Assembly (NCBI GenBank): GCA_937901145.1
Contig: CALCHE010000187.1
Coordinates: forward strand, 1-16,505
Origin: an uncultured Clostridia bacterium
GTDB lineage: Bacteria; Bacillota; Clostridia; Oscillospirales; Acutalibacteraceae
Direction of reading: 5' to 3'
DNA: 16,505 bases
Below are positions 1-6,488 of this stretch, piece by piece. Under the pieces are notes generated by a model, which saw only the letters and a program-made list of their open reading frames with translations, ran no database searches and was not told the DNA's origin. Position numbers and translations under genes: made by a program. Position 1 is the stretch's first letter. Each line of letters opens with the position of its first letter.

Positions 1-80
1 TTAACAGAAAATGGCACTAATTCTCTTAAGTTAATGACATTGCCTTTCAGGAGAGACTAAATAATAAACCTCACGGCACA

Positions 81-103
81 TCGTAGGGCGACCATCGGTC
101 GCC
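81..103 (+). repeat. REP-like palindrome, copy A
   Basis: The core is a perfect 7-bp inverted repeat, GGCGACC-ATC-GGTCGCC (87-103), preceded by TCGTAG. The same unit recurs twice inside the transposase gene at 8068-8091 and 8245-8268. This copy has one G fewer in the G-run before the stem. Short palindromes of this kind are the usual substrates of REP-associated tyrosine transposases. That this copy belongs to the transposase in the window is inferred from sequence identity. Confidence 0.75.
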
Positions 104-107
104 TTAT

Positions 108-142
108 GAATGCAGAATGCAGAGTGCGAAACGCAGAATTGC
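108..142 (+). repeat. Degenerate heptamer tandem repeat
   Basis: Five heptamers run in register: GAATGCA, GAATGCA, GAGTGCG, AAACGCA and GAATTGC. The first two are identical and the rest have drifted. The array directly follows the REP-like palindrome. It resembles short tandemly repeated repetitive sequences of other bacteria, but only one array is visible here. Confidence 0.55.
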
Positions 143-272
143 GTGCGAAAATTCTAAAATAATAAGCGGATAGTCCGTTACTTTTTTGAATTTTTCCGTA
201 GGAACATGGCGTGCCGTGTCCGCAAAACGACCACAATCTCACGGCAAACACCATCATTCGACTTTTTCATAA

Positions 273-301
273 AGATTTTTCACTCCGCTCAAATTGACAG
301 G
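273..301 (+). repeat. Dispersed-repeat-like motif
   Basis: The stretch contains CACTCCGCTC followed by AAATTGACAGG. It resembles a widespread intergenic repeat in Clostridia and other bacteria of the type CTTCGCTCCGCTCAGAATGACA. The resemblance is from memory. No second copy exists in this window, so the assignment is tentative. Confidence 0.35.
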
Positions 302-491
302 GGGGTGACCCTACCCGGGTGAAATATTAAAACAAATCGTCCCGTATCATTCTATTATTTATTCTTCAATTAAGCGGTGACGCTGAGTTTTATCTTGACG
401 AAAAGGTCTGCCTTATTTTATTACAACGAATAGAGAAACCGCCAAAACAAAGCAAAGCATAACTTTATTCTGTAAATATTATAATTTACTA

Positions 492-520
492 TTGAAATAG
501 GCGGAAGTTTTTGGTATTAT
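492..520 (+). promoter_or_regulatory. Sigma-A type promoter of the GH3 gene
   Basis: TTGAAA (492-497) and TATTAT (515-520) are separated by 17 nt. This places the transcription start near 527, about 30 nt before the GH3 start codon. The short leader carries the ribosome binding site AAAGGCGG (547-554). Confidence 0.7.
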
Positions 521-558
521 AAAAATGGTTATTTATATTCAGAAAGAAAGGCGGATTT

Positions 559-2982
559 ATGATGGAAGAAAGAAATTATGAAAAGCTTTTAAGTGAGCTT
601 ACTTTAGAAGAAAAAGCATCACTCTGTTCAGGTCTTACCTACTGGCTTACAAAGCCTGTTGACCGTTTGGGTATACCCTCCGTATGGATGAGTGACGGAC
701 CTAACGGTATGAGAAAAGAAAAGGAGTCTGCAGGTACAAACATTATGCAGCCCTCCGAAAAGTCAACCTGCTTCCCCACAGCAGTTACCACTGCCAGCAG
801 CTGGGATACCGAACTTCTGGAAAAGGTCGGCTCCACTCTCGCTGATGAGGCAAGAGCACTTAAGGTTACTACCGTTCTCGGCCCCGGTATCAACATCAAA
901 AGAAGCCCTCTCTGCGGCAGAAACTTCGAATATATGTCTGAGGATCCCTTCCTTACCTCCAGACTCGGTGCAGCCTTCGTTCACGGTGTACAGAAGGAAA
1001 ATGTGGGCGTAAGCCTTAAGCACTTCTGTGTAAACAATCAGGAATTCAACAGAATGTGTATCGACAGCGTCGTGGATGAAAGAGCTCTCAGAGAAATTTA
1101 TCTTGCCGCATTCGAGCACATCGTAAAAACCGAACAGCCTAAAACAGTTATGTCCTCCTATAACACCTTCGAGGGTGAATATGTAGGTGAAAATAAGAGA
1201 CTCGTAGACGACATTCTCCGTAAGGAATGGGGCTTCGAGGGTATCGTTATCTCTGACTGGGGTGCAGTTAACGACCGTATAAAAGGTATCAAGGCAGGTA
1301 TGGATCTGGAAATGCCCGGTAATAACGGTATGAACGACAAGCACATCGTAGAAGCTGTCAAGGACGGTACACTGGACGAAGCAGACCTGGATAAGTGCGT
1401 ACTTCGTATGATTAAGTTTGCCTTCGAATGTAAGGCTAACGAAGGCAAGGGTTATCCCATCGATTTCAAGGCTCATCACGAAATCGCCCGTCAGGCAGCA
1501 GAAGAATCTGCAGTTCTTCTTAAGAATAATGATTCTCTCCTTCCTCTCGAAAGAACCGACAGCGTAGCAGTTATCGGTGCACTGGCTAAAAAGCTCCGTT
1601 ATCAGGGCGCAGGCTCAAGCCACATCAATCCGCCCAAGACAGTTTCCTTCGTAGAAGCTATGAAAAAAGCAGGTCAGTCCTTCACTTATGCTGAGGGCTA
1701 CAAGCTCAGAGGTGACGGCTACAGCAAAAAGCTTATCGATGAAGCATGTCAGGCAGCAAAGGGTAAAAAAGCAGTTCTGGTATTCATAGGTCTTACCGAT
1801 GCTTTCGAAAGCGAAGGCTTCGACAGAAAGCACATCAATATGCCTAAGAGTCACGGCATCCTTGTCAATGAGCTTGCTAAGGTAAATGAAAACATCATCG
1901 TAGTTCTTTCCTGCGGTTCACCCGTTAAAATGGACGAGTGGGAATTCAAGGCAAAGTCTATTCTCAATCTCTATCTCGGCGGTCAGGCAGGCGGCGAGGC
2001 AGCGTATAATCTTATCTACGGTAAGGTTAATCCCTCAGGTAAGCTGGCAGAAACCTTCCCCTTCAATAACGAGGATAATGTGGTACATAAGTACTTCCCC
2101 ATGGGACCGAGAAATGTTCAGTACAGAGAGAGTATCTATGTAGGTTACCGCTTCTTTGACAAGGCTAAGAAGGCTGTTCAGTATCCCTTCGGCCACGGTC
2201 TTTCATATACTAAGTTCGAATACAGCGCTGTTAAGCTTAACAAGAAAAAGATCAAGGGCGGCGAAAAGCTTTCCGTTTCCTTTAAGCTTAAGAATGTGGG
2301 TGACAGAGCAGGTGCTGAGGTAGCACAGGTTTATGTATGTCCTCCCGAAAGCAAAATCTTTAAGCCTGACAGAGAGCTTAAGGGCTTTACAAAGGTATTC
2401 CTCGAAAAGGGTGAGGAAAAGAAGGTTACAATCGAGCTTGACGAAAGAGCCTTCGCTTACTACAATGTAAATATCAACGACTGGCACACCGAAAGCGGTG
2501 AATATAAAATCATCGTAGCCGCTTCCTCACGCGACAGCAGACTTTATACTTCCGTAGAGGTGGAAACAGATAAGCCTGATGCTATCGTTCCCGACTACAC
2601 CAAGACTGCTCCCATTTACTATAATGTGGATTCTATGTCAAGCATCCCCGACAAGCAGTTCGAGTCAGTACTCGGCAGACCCATTCCCTTCAACGGTGAA
2701 TATAAAAAGGGTGACCTTACCATTAACTGCTCACTCGATCAGGTCAGATGCTCCGGTTTCGGTAAGGCACTTTACGGTGTTCTCTGCGGCGGTGCTAAGG
2801 TAGTGGCTCTTACAGCTGAAAACCCCGCTATGATTACCGAATCAATCAAGACTATGCCTCTTCGTTCCTTCAGCGGATTTACAGGCGGACTCGTTCCTCA
2901 GGAATCCGTAGACGGTATTCTCGATCTTTGTAACGGTCAGAAGGGCGGCGTCAAGAGAATAATCAACGGTTTCAAGAAATAA
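559..2982 (+). CDS. Glycoside hydrolase family 3 beta-glycosidase
   Basis: This is an 807-residue GH3 enzyme of the three-domain type. It is expected to release terminal beta-linked glucose (or xylose) from short oligosaccharides with retention of configuration. The N-terminal barrel (about 10-290) carries the substrate-pocket motif KHF (154-156) and the nucleophile motif VISDWGA with Asp233. The second domain (about 310-560) holds the acid/base motif ESEGFDR, with Glu419 the likely catalytic acid. A fibronectin-III-like domain follows (about 600-690). A further C-terminal extension of about 110 residues is, as I recall, common in clostridial members. There is no signal peptide, so the enzyme is probably cytoplasmic and acts on imported oligosaccharides, although no transporter lies next to it. 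AAAGGCGG lies 4 nt before the first of two adjacent ATG codons. Exact substrate cannot be told from sequence; xylosidase or glucosidase are both possible. Confidence 0.93.
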   Translation: MMEERNYEKLLSELTLEEKASLCSGLTYWLTKPVDRLGIPSVWMSDGPNGMRKEKESAGTNIMQPSEKSTCFPTAVTTASSWDTELLEKVGSTLADEARALKVTTVLGPGINIKRSPLCGRNFEYMSEDPFLTSRLGAAFVHGVQKENVGVSLKHFCVNNQEFNRMCIDSVVDERALREIYLAAFEHIVKTEQPKTVMSSYNTFEGEYVGENKRLVDDILRKEWGFEGIVISDWGAVNDRIKGIKAGMDLEMPGNNGMNDKHIVEAVKDGTLDEADLDKCVLRMIKFAFECKANEGKGYPIDFKAHHEIARQAAEESAVLLKNNDSLLPLERTDSVAVIGALAKKLRYQGAGSSHINPPKTVSFVEAMKKAGQSFTYAEGYKLRGDGYSKKLIDEACQAAKGKKAVLVFIGLTDAFESEGFDRKHINMPKSHGILVNELAKVNENIIVVLSCGSPVKMDEWEFKAKSILNLYLGGQAGGEAAYNLIYGKVNPSGKLAETFPFNNEDNVVHKYFPMGPRNVQYRESIYVGYRFFDKAKKAVQYPFGHGLSYTKFEYSAVKLNKKKIKGGEKLSVSFKLKNVGDRAGAEVAQVYVCPPESKIFKPDRELKGFTKVFLEKGEEKKVTIELDERAFAYYNVNINDWHTESGEYKIIVAASSRDSRLYTSVEVETDKPDAIVPDYTKTAPIYYNVDSMSSIPDKQFESVLGRPIPFNGEYKKGDLTINCSLDQVRCSGFGKALYGVLCGGAKVVALTAENPAMITESIKTMPLRSFSGFTGGLVPQESVDGILDLCNGQKGGVKRIINGFKK

Positions 2983-2988
2983 TATAAA

Positions 2989-3028
2989 AAGGGGACGGTT
3001 GAAAAATCAGCCGTCCCTTTCAGTTTAA
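2989..3028 (+). terminator. Terminator after the GH3 gene
   Basis: A 10 to 12-bp stem (2989-3000 with 3009-3020) is built on GGGACGG/CCGTCCC, with two G-T wobbles and an 8-nt loop. The tail is a broken U-tract (TTTCAGTTTAATT). It sits 7 nt past the GH3 stop. The imperfect U-tract may allow some read-through into the lipoprotein gene, for which I see no separate strong promoter. Confidence 0.65.
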
Positions 3029-3047
3029 TTAAGAATGAGGTATCATT

Positions 3048-3584
3048 ATGAAAAAGTTATTATGTATTGCTCTTAGTCTGATAATGCTTTTCGCTCTGGC
3101 TGCCTGTGGCGGAAAGGGTGATGAAGGCACATCATCTGCAGATGAAAATGCAGGTCTTCTCTCATCCTTTACATCAGAAACTCTCGACGGTGAAAAGGCG
3201 GATGCGGGTATCTTCGAGGGGAAAAAGGTTACCATGGTAAACATCTGGGCGACCTTCTGCGGTCCCTGTATCAGAGAAATGCCTGACCTTCAGAGACTTC
3301 ACGAGGACTATGCTGATAAGAGCTTCCAGGTAGTGGGCATCGTATGCGATGTTTACGGAGATACTAATCTGGACGAAGCCAAGGCTATAGTTAAGGATAC
3401 AGGTGTAAAATATGACAGCCTTCTTCCTTCTGATTCTCTTAAAGAGATAAAGCTCAATGCTGTGACCTCTGTGCCCGAAACCTTCTTTGTGGATGAATCA
3501 GGTGCAGTAATTGCAGGACCTTTCATCGGCTCGAGAAGCTATGAGGACTGGGCGGCAATTATCGAGGATGTATTAGCGAAATAA
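3048..3584 (+). CDS. TlpA/ResA-like thioredoxin-fold lipoprotein
   Basis: A 178-residue exported thiol-disulfide oxidoreductase of the TlpA/ResA/AhpC-TSA superfamily. A lipoprotein signal peptide ends in the lipobox LAAC, with Cys20 as the lipid-modified residue, so the protein should be tethered to the outer face of the membrane. A low-complexity linker follows, then the thioredoxin domain with active site WATFCGPC (Cys71 and Cys74) and the cis-proline loop SVPETFFVD (Pro143). Length and layout are normal for the family. The start is set by a weak TGAGG site 7 nt upstream of the ATG. Family knowledge says such proteins reduce or oxidise exported Cys proteins, often in cytochrome c maturation or oxidative-stress repair. 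No partner gene adjoins it. A link with the Cys-rich secreted proteins 5 kb away is possible but unproven. Confidence 0.9.
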   Translation: MKKLLCIALSLIMLFALAACGGKGDEGTSSADENAGLLSSFTSETLDGEKADAGIFEGKKVTMVNIWATFCGPCIREMPDLQRLHEDYADKSFQVVGIVCDVYGDTNLDEAKAIVKDTGVKYDSLLPSDSLKEIKLNAVTSVPETFFVDESGAVIAGPFIGSRSYEDWAAIIEDVLAK

Positions 3585-3589
3585 AGATT

Positions 3590-3631
3590 AATCACAGGAT
3601 TTTCCGTAAAGGTTAATCCTGTGATTTTTTT
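3590..3631 (+). terminator. Shared terminator between convergent genes
   Basis: A perfect 12-bp inverted repeat, AATCACAGGATT (3590-3601) and AATCCTGTGATT (3615-3626), with a 13-nt loop, is followed by a run of T to 3631. It lies 5 nt after the lipoprotein stop and just beyond the sdpI stop on the other strand. It terminates rightward transcripts strongly and could also stop leftward ones, although the leftward U-tract is poor. Confidence 0.85.
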
Positions 3632-3633
3632 GT

Positions 3634-4278
3634 TTATTCATCTTTGCTGTTCTTTTCTCTGTAAAGCTTATAGGAATAAGCTAAGGGAGCGGCAAGCATT
3701 ATTACTACGGTGGGGAAGAAAATCCACGGACTTTCGAATATTGCTGTGGCACAGATTATCGCACCGCCTGAAACCATTAACCGGCCTGCGAGTCGGTGAG
3801 TCTTTACCCAGTTTTCTTCATCATTCAGAGTCCAGGGTATTTTCATTCCGAAGGTGAAGTTCTGTTTCGTTTTCGGCATATAATTGCCGAGAAGGATGAA
3901 GATAATACCCAGAAGCATTGTTACGATGAAGCCGATTCGTATTTTAGCACCTAAAGCATAGGCGTAGGATATACTCATCAGTACCAGAGAAATCACAGGC
4001 ATAATCCACAGAACTACGGCGATGGCCTTGTCAGAAATGTTCTGCTTTTTCGGATCGGCGTTAGTGGCGAGAATACAAGCCAGATGAAGGCCGAGCATTA
4101 AAAGGGGCAGACCGAAAACAGTGAAGGCCTTACTGCTATAGCCGTCGGGCTGATTGTCGGCACCGAAATGGGTGGCTATCTCAGCGGGTAGTCTGTCCCA
4201 TAAAATCATTCCTATAATTATAGGCAGAAGAGTCAGAACGGAAGTGAAAATAATGGTACTCTTGTATTTTTTAAACAT
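3634..4278 (-). CDS. sdpI: SdpI-family membrane protein (DUF1648/SdpI)
   Basis: A polytopic membrane protein of 214 residues with about six hydrophobic segments. The N-terminal part matches DUF1648 style (WDRLPAEIATHFGADNQPDGY). The C-terminal half carries the SdpI signature around GNYMPKTKQNFTFGMKIPW and NWVKTHRLAGR. In Bacillus subtilis, SdpI gives immunity to the SdpC killing peptide and also sequesters the repressor SdpR to induce its own operon. The frame extends 6 nt further to a GTG at 4284, but AGGAG lies 9 nt before the ATG at 4278 and only 3 nt before the GTG, so I take the ATG. The gene overlaps the upstream regulator by 8 nt, implying translational coupling. No SdpC-like toxin gene is visible in the window. 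Confidence 0.88.
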   Translation of the reverse strand: MFKKYKSTIIFTSVLTLLPIIIGMILWDRLPAEIATHFGADNQPDGYSSKAFTVFGLPLLMLGLHLACILATNADPKKQNISDKAIAVVLWIMPVISLVLMSISYAYALGAKIRIGFIVTMLLGIIFILLGNYMPKTKQNFTFGMKIPWTLNDEENWVKTHRLAGRLMVSGGAIICATAIFESPWIFFPTVVIMLAAPLAYSYKLYREKNSKDE

Positions 4279-4546
4279 TGTCACCGTCTCCTTTCAGGTC
4301 AGTTATCCACAGCATTATTTCCTCTAAAACCGAGGCATTCAGCTCATAGTATATGAATTTACCGTCTCTTTCATCCCTTATCAGGTCAGCCTCCTTAAGC
4401 ACGGAAAGGTGTCTGGAGACAGCTGCACCGGAAACAGGAAAATTTTCCACAATGTCACCGGCAGACATTTTTCCTTTTTTGAGAAGATTAAGGATTTCCC
4501 GACGTGTAGGGTCAGAAAGAGCCTTAAGAGTGTTTTGCAGTCCCAT
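4271..4546 (-). CDS. sdpR: ArsR-family repressor, SdpR-like
   Basis: A 91-residue winged-helix regulator. The core is LSDPTRREILNLL (10-22), the recognition helix is in VSGAAVSRHLSVLKEADLI, and the wing is DERDGKFIYYEL. It lacks the paired cysteines of metal-sensing ArsR proteins, as expected for the SdpR type. It is co-transcribed with sdpI and overlaps it. AAAGGAG stands 9 nt before the ATG. By analogy with B. subtilis it should repress its own operon until SdpI, occupied by a toxin or another membrane signal, sequesters it. The inverted repeat between its promoter and start (4564-4590) fits that model. Confidence 0.9.
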   Translation of the reverse strand: MGLQNTLKALSDPTRREILNLLKKGKMSAGDIVENFPVSGAAVSRHLSVLKEADLIRDERDGKFIYYELNASVLEEIMLWITDLKGDGDNV

Positions 4547-4563
4547 AGGATAACGCTCCTTTC

Positions 4564-4590
4564 ATTTAACATTTAACTTAATTGTTAAAT
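4564..4590. promoter_or_regulatory. Probable SdpR operator
   Basis: An 8-bp inverted repeat, ATTTAACA (4564-4571) and TGTTAAAT (4583-4590), is separated by 11 nt and starts 2 nt past the -10 box of the sdpR promoter. It therefore covers the transcription start. The position fits autorepression by an ArsR-type dimer. Binding is inferred, not shown. Confidence 0.6.
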
Positions 4591-4592
4591 AT

Positions 4593-4621
4593 ATTGTAGC
4601 ACGGTAATTTTAATTTGTCAA
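4593..4621 (-). promoter_or_regulatory. Strong sigma-A type promoter of sdpR-sdpI
   Basis: On the minus strand, TTGACA (4621-4616) and TACAAT (4598-4593) are separated by 17 nt, a near-consensus promoter. A promoter this strong in front of an autorepressor operon suggests that expression is held down by the operator and jumps on induction. Confidence 0.85.
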
Positions 4622-4695
4622 TAGGGGAACGGAAATTTTTTCGGATGTTAAGGGGAAGGGAGATATTTAATTTTTATGTGGCTGAGGAGGGAGGA

Positions 4696-4779
4696 CGGCG
4701 AGCCAAGAGACCGTATACGGTCAACAGCTACGGCACAAAGTGCCGTAGCTGTTCCCTGTGAACAGGGCTTGGCTCGCCG
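4696..4779. repeat. 84-nt cloverleaf of nested inverted repeats
   Basis: The outer arms CGGCGAGCCAAG (4696-4707) and CTTGGCTCGCCG (4768-4779) are perfect 12-bp inverted repeats. Between them three perfect hairpins follow without gaps: GACCGTATACGGTC (4709-4722), AACAGCTACGGCAC with an AAA loop and its complement (4723-4753), and CCCTGT-GA-ACAGGG (4754-4767). Only base 4708 falls outside a hairpin or an arm. It lies between the hlyC-like terminator and the sdpR promoter, in neither transcript. It could be a small non-autonomous mobile element, a structured RNA or a recombination site. I do not recognise the family. Confidence 0.85.
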
Positions 4780-4821
4780 CCAAGTTATCGAGTTGTAAAT
4801 TTCAGAGCAGTACTTTCCCGA

Positions 4822-4858
4822 GAAAAACTTAACCTGCCGTGGTAATCCACGGCAGGCA
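4822..4858 (-). terminator. Terminator of the CNNM/CorC-HlyC gene
   Basis: On the minus strand a perfect 10-bp stem, CCTGCCGTGG (4856-4847) and CCACGGCAGG (4842-4833), with a 4-nt loop, is followed by TTAAGTTTTTCT. It begins about 10 nt after the stop codon, a normal intrinsic terminator position. Confidence 0.85.
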
Positions 4859-4867
4859 TGCTGCAGT

Positions 4868-6202
4868 TTATTCTGTTACCGCTTCCTCCGGTAAAATCTC
4901 TACCTTGACCTTACCGATTCGTCTTTCCTCCACATTGAGGATGGTGAATTTTACATTTGCATAGGTTATTTCATCCATGTCTCCGTCTTTGGGAAGGTAG
5001 CCGAGACGGCTGATGATGAAGCCGCCGAGAGTATCGTATTCACCCTCGGGGATAACCTCGCCCACGAGCTCATTGACCTCTTCGATGAAGGCTGTACCGT
5101 CGATGGTGAAAAGGTTTTCGCTTTCTTCCACGATTTCCTCTTCTTCATCGTCGTATTCATCACGGATGTTACCCATAATCGCTTCGACTAAGTCCTCTAC
5201 CGTAACGATACCGGCTGTTCCGCCGTATTCGTCCACGACTACTGCCATCTGCACTCTCTTTTCCGTCATTTCTTCGAAAAGGTCACCGCAGTTTTTACTG
5301 GAGGGTACATAGTAAGCCTCACGCATAATGTCTGAGGGGCCTTCGTTTTCGGGAAGGGAAGAGGAGATGAATTTGAGCAGATCCTTTATATAAACAATAC
5401 CGATGATGTTGTCCTGATCCTCGTGATATACGGGGATTCGTGAATAGCCGTGCTCCATGGAAAGCTTTACCACTTCCTCCAGAGAGTCCGTATCCTCGAC
5501 AGCGATCATATCTGTTCTGTGGGTCATAATGTCCGTAACGTCGATGTCATCAAATTCGAAGATATTATTTATCATTTCCTTCTGAATATCTTCGATAACA
5601 CCCTTTTCACCGCCTACGTCAACCATCATACGGATTTCCTCTTCGGTTACCACTTCTTCATCAGCATTGGGGTCGAAGCCGAAAAGGCGTACCACAGCAT
5701 TGGTGGAGAAGGAGAGGATTTTTACGAAGGGCTTGGTGAATTTTTTTACTACGAGGAGAACGGGTGCTACTGCATAGGCGATTTTTTCGGGCTTCTGCAT
5801 AGCCATTCTTTTGGGCGCGAGCTCACCGAGAACCAGTGAGAAATAGGACATTATAACAGTAATCAGAACGACGGAAACACCGTTTACCACACCTGCAGGC
5901 AAAGAGGGAGCCATAGCCAAAACCTTATCCGTGAGCATATCGGCGAAGGTGGTGGAGGCACTCGCTGAGGTGAGGAAGCCTGCCAGGGTAACACCTATCT
6001 GAATGGTGGAAAGGAAGTTGCTGGGGTTTTCCGTGAGCTTTCTGATTTGCTTAGCCTTTTTATCGCCTTCATCTGCCAGCTTGTCTATCATATTGTCGTT
6101 AAGAGAAATGATAGCGATTTCGCTCATAGCAAAGAAAGCATTGACTAAAACGAGAACAAATAATAAGAGTAAATTAAAAATTATACTGCCGGGGTCATCC
6201 AT
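4868..6202 (-). CDS. CNNM/CBS/CorC-HlyC membrane protein (hemolysin C-like)
   Basis: A 444-residue membrane protein of the UPF0053/CNNM family, related to YhdP, YtfL and MpfA proteins and linked to magnesium export or tolerance. Order: a DUF21/CNNM membrane domain (about 5-190, with hydrophobic segments including the N-terminal one ending in NAFFAMSEIAIISL), a tandem CBS pair (about 205-330) likely to bind ATP-Mg, then the CorC/HlyC domain (about 345-435) preceded by VVDEYGGTAGIVTVEDLVEAI. Length is standard. The frame opens 21 nt earlier at 6223, but no ribosome site precedes that ATG. Instead AGGAG (6218-6214) lies within those codons, 11 nt before the ATG at 6202, which I take as the start. 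The hemolysin name is historical and probably wrong for function. Confidence 0.92.
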   Translation of the reverse strand: MDDPGSIIFNLLLLFVLVLVNAFFAMSEIAIISLNDNMIDKLADEGDKKAKQIRKLTENPSNFLSTIQIGVTLAGFLTSASASTTFADMLTDKVLAMAPSLPAGVVNGVSVVLITVIMSYFSLVLGELAPKRMAMQKPEKIAYAVAPVLLVVKKFTKPFVKILSFSTNAVVRLFGFDPNADEEVVTEEEIRMMVDVGGEKGVIEDIQKEMINNIFEFDDIDVTDIMTHRTDMIAVEDTDSLEEVVKLSMEHGYSRIPVYHEDQDNIIGIVYIKDLLKFISSSLPENEGPSDIMREAYYVPSSKNCGDLFEEMTEKRVQMAVVVDEYGGTAGIVTVEDLVEAIMGNIRDEYDDEEEEIVEESENLFTIDGTAFIEEVNELVGEVIPEGEYDTLGGFIISRLGYLPKDGDMDEITYANVKFTILNVEERRIGKVKVEILPEEAVTE

Positions 6203-6270
6203 AACGGATATTGCTCCTTTCATAAAGAAAAAATAATTATTTACAAGGCTTAGCCCTGTTACAGCATACT

Positions 6271-6299
6271 ATTATATTATAACCGGGTGAAAAAGTCAA
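6271..6299 (-). promoter_or_regulatory. Promoter of the CNNM/CorC-HlyC gene
   Basis: On the minus strand, TTGACT (6299-6294) and a perfect TATAAT (6276-6271) are 17 nt apart. The leader to the chosen start codon is about 60 nt and I see no riboswitch-like structure in it. Confidence 0.85.
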
Positions 6300-6426
6300 T
6301 CTTTTTAAACAGTGAGCGATTGCGACAGAAACAGAGTTTGTGTTGTGTCTGAGAAAGAACAGGATGTAGTGTTTCATATTTTTCTGTTCAGTAAAAAAAT
6401 AACAAAACTTGTTTACACACTTTTAA

Positions 6427-6455
6427 TTGATATAACAGAAAATCTGTGATAATCT
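6427..6455 (+). promoter_or_regulatory. Candidate promoter of the acyltransferase gene
   Basis: TTGATA (6427-6432) and TAATCT (6450-6455) are 17 nt apart. A dyad ACAGA-AAA-TCTGT (6435-6447) sits between the two boxes, where a regulator could bind. The -10 box is only moderately good, and a TATAAC at 6431 could serve as an alternative. Confidence 0.45.
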
Positions 6456-6488
6456 TTTTGTGATATTAATTTTTACGGGTGAAAGATT

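Larger units (their letters stand above)
1..491. other. Gene-free region with repeat debris
   Basis: I see no credible gene here. The one open frame on the minus strand (57-257) is explained by repeats being read through. The stretch contains a REP-like palindrome (81-103), degenerate heptamers (108-142), a 9-bp direct repeat CTCACGGCA (70-78 and 238-246), an 8-bp inverted pair CACGGCAC/GTGCCGTG (72-79 and 211-218), and a second dispersed-repeat-like motif (273-301). The GH3 promoter begins at 492. Taken together this reads as an intergenic landing site for short mobile or repetitive sequences. Confidence 0.6.

Noticed and set aside
57..257. Minus-strand open frame of 66 codons
   Set aside because: It only translates the REP-like palindrome, the heptamers and flanking repeats. 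It has no ribosome site and no recognisable domain.
763..1479. Long minus-strand frame of 238 codons inside the GH3 gene
   Set aside because: It is the antisense of a strongly conserved GH3 catalytic domain with codon-biased sequence; no start signals and no homology-like motifs.
4279..4284. GTG start two codons upstream for sdpI
   Set aside because: The AGGAG site is only 3 nt from the GTG but 9 nt from the ATG at 4278, so the ATG fits better.
6203..6223. Upstream ATG for the CNNM/CorC-HlyC gene
   Set aside because: No ribosome site precedes 6223, and the AGGAG that would serve the next ATG lies inside those first codons.
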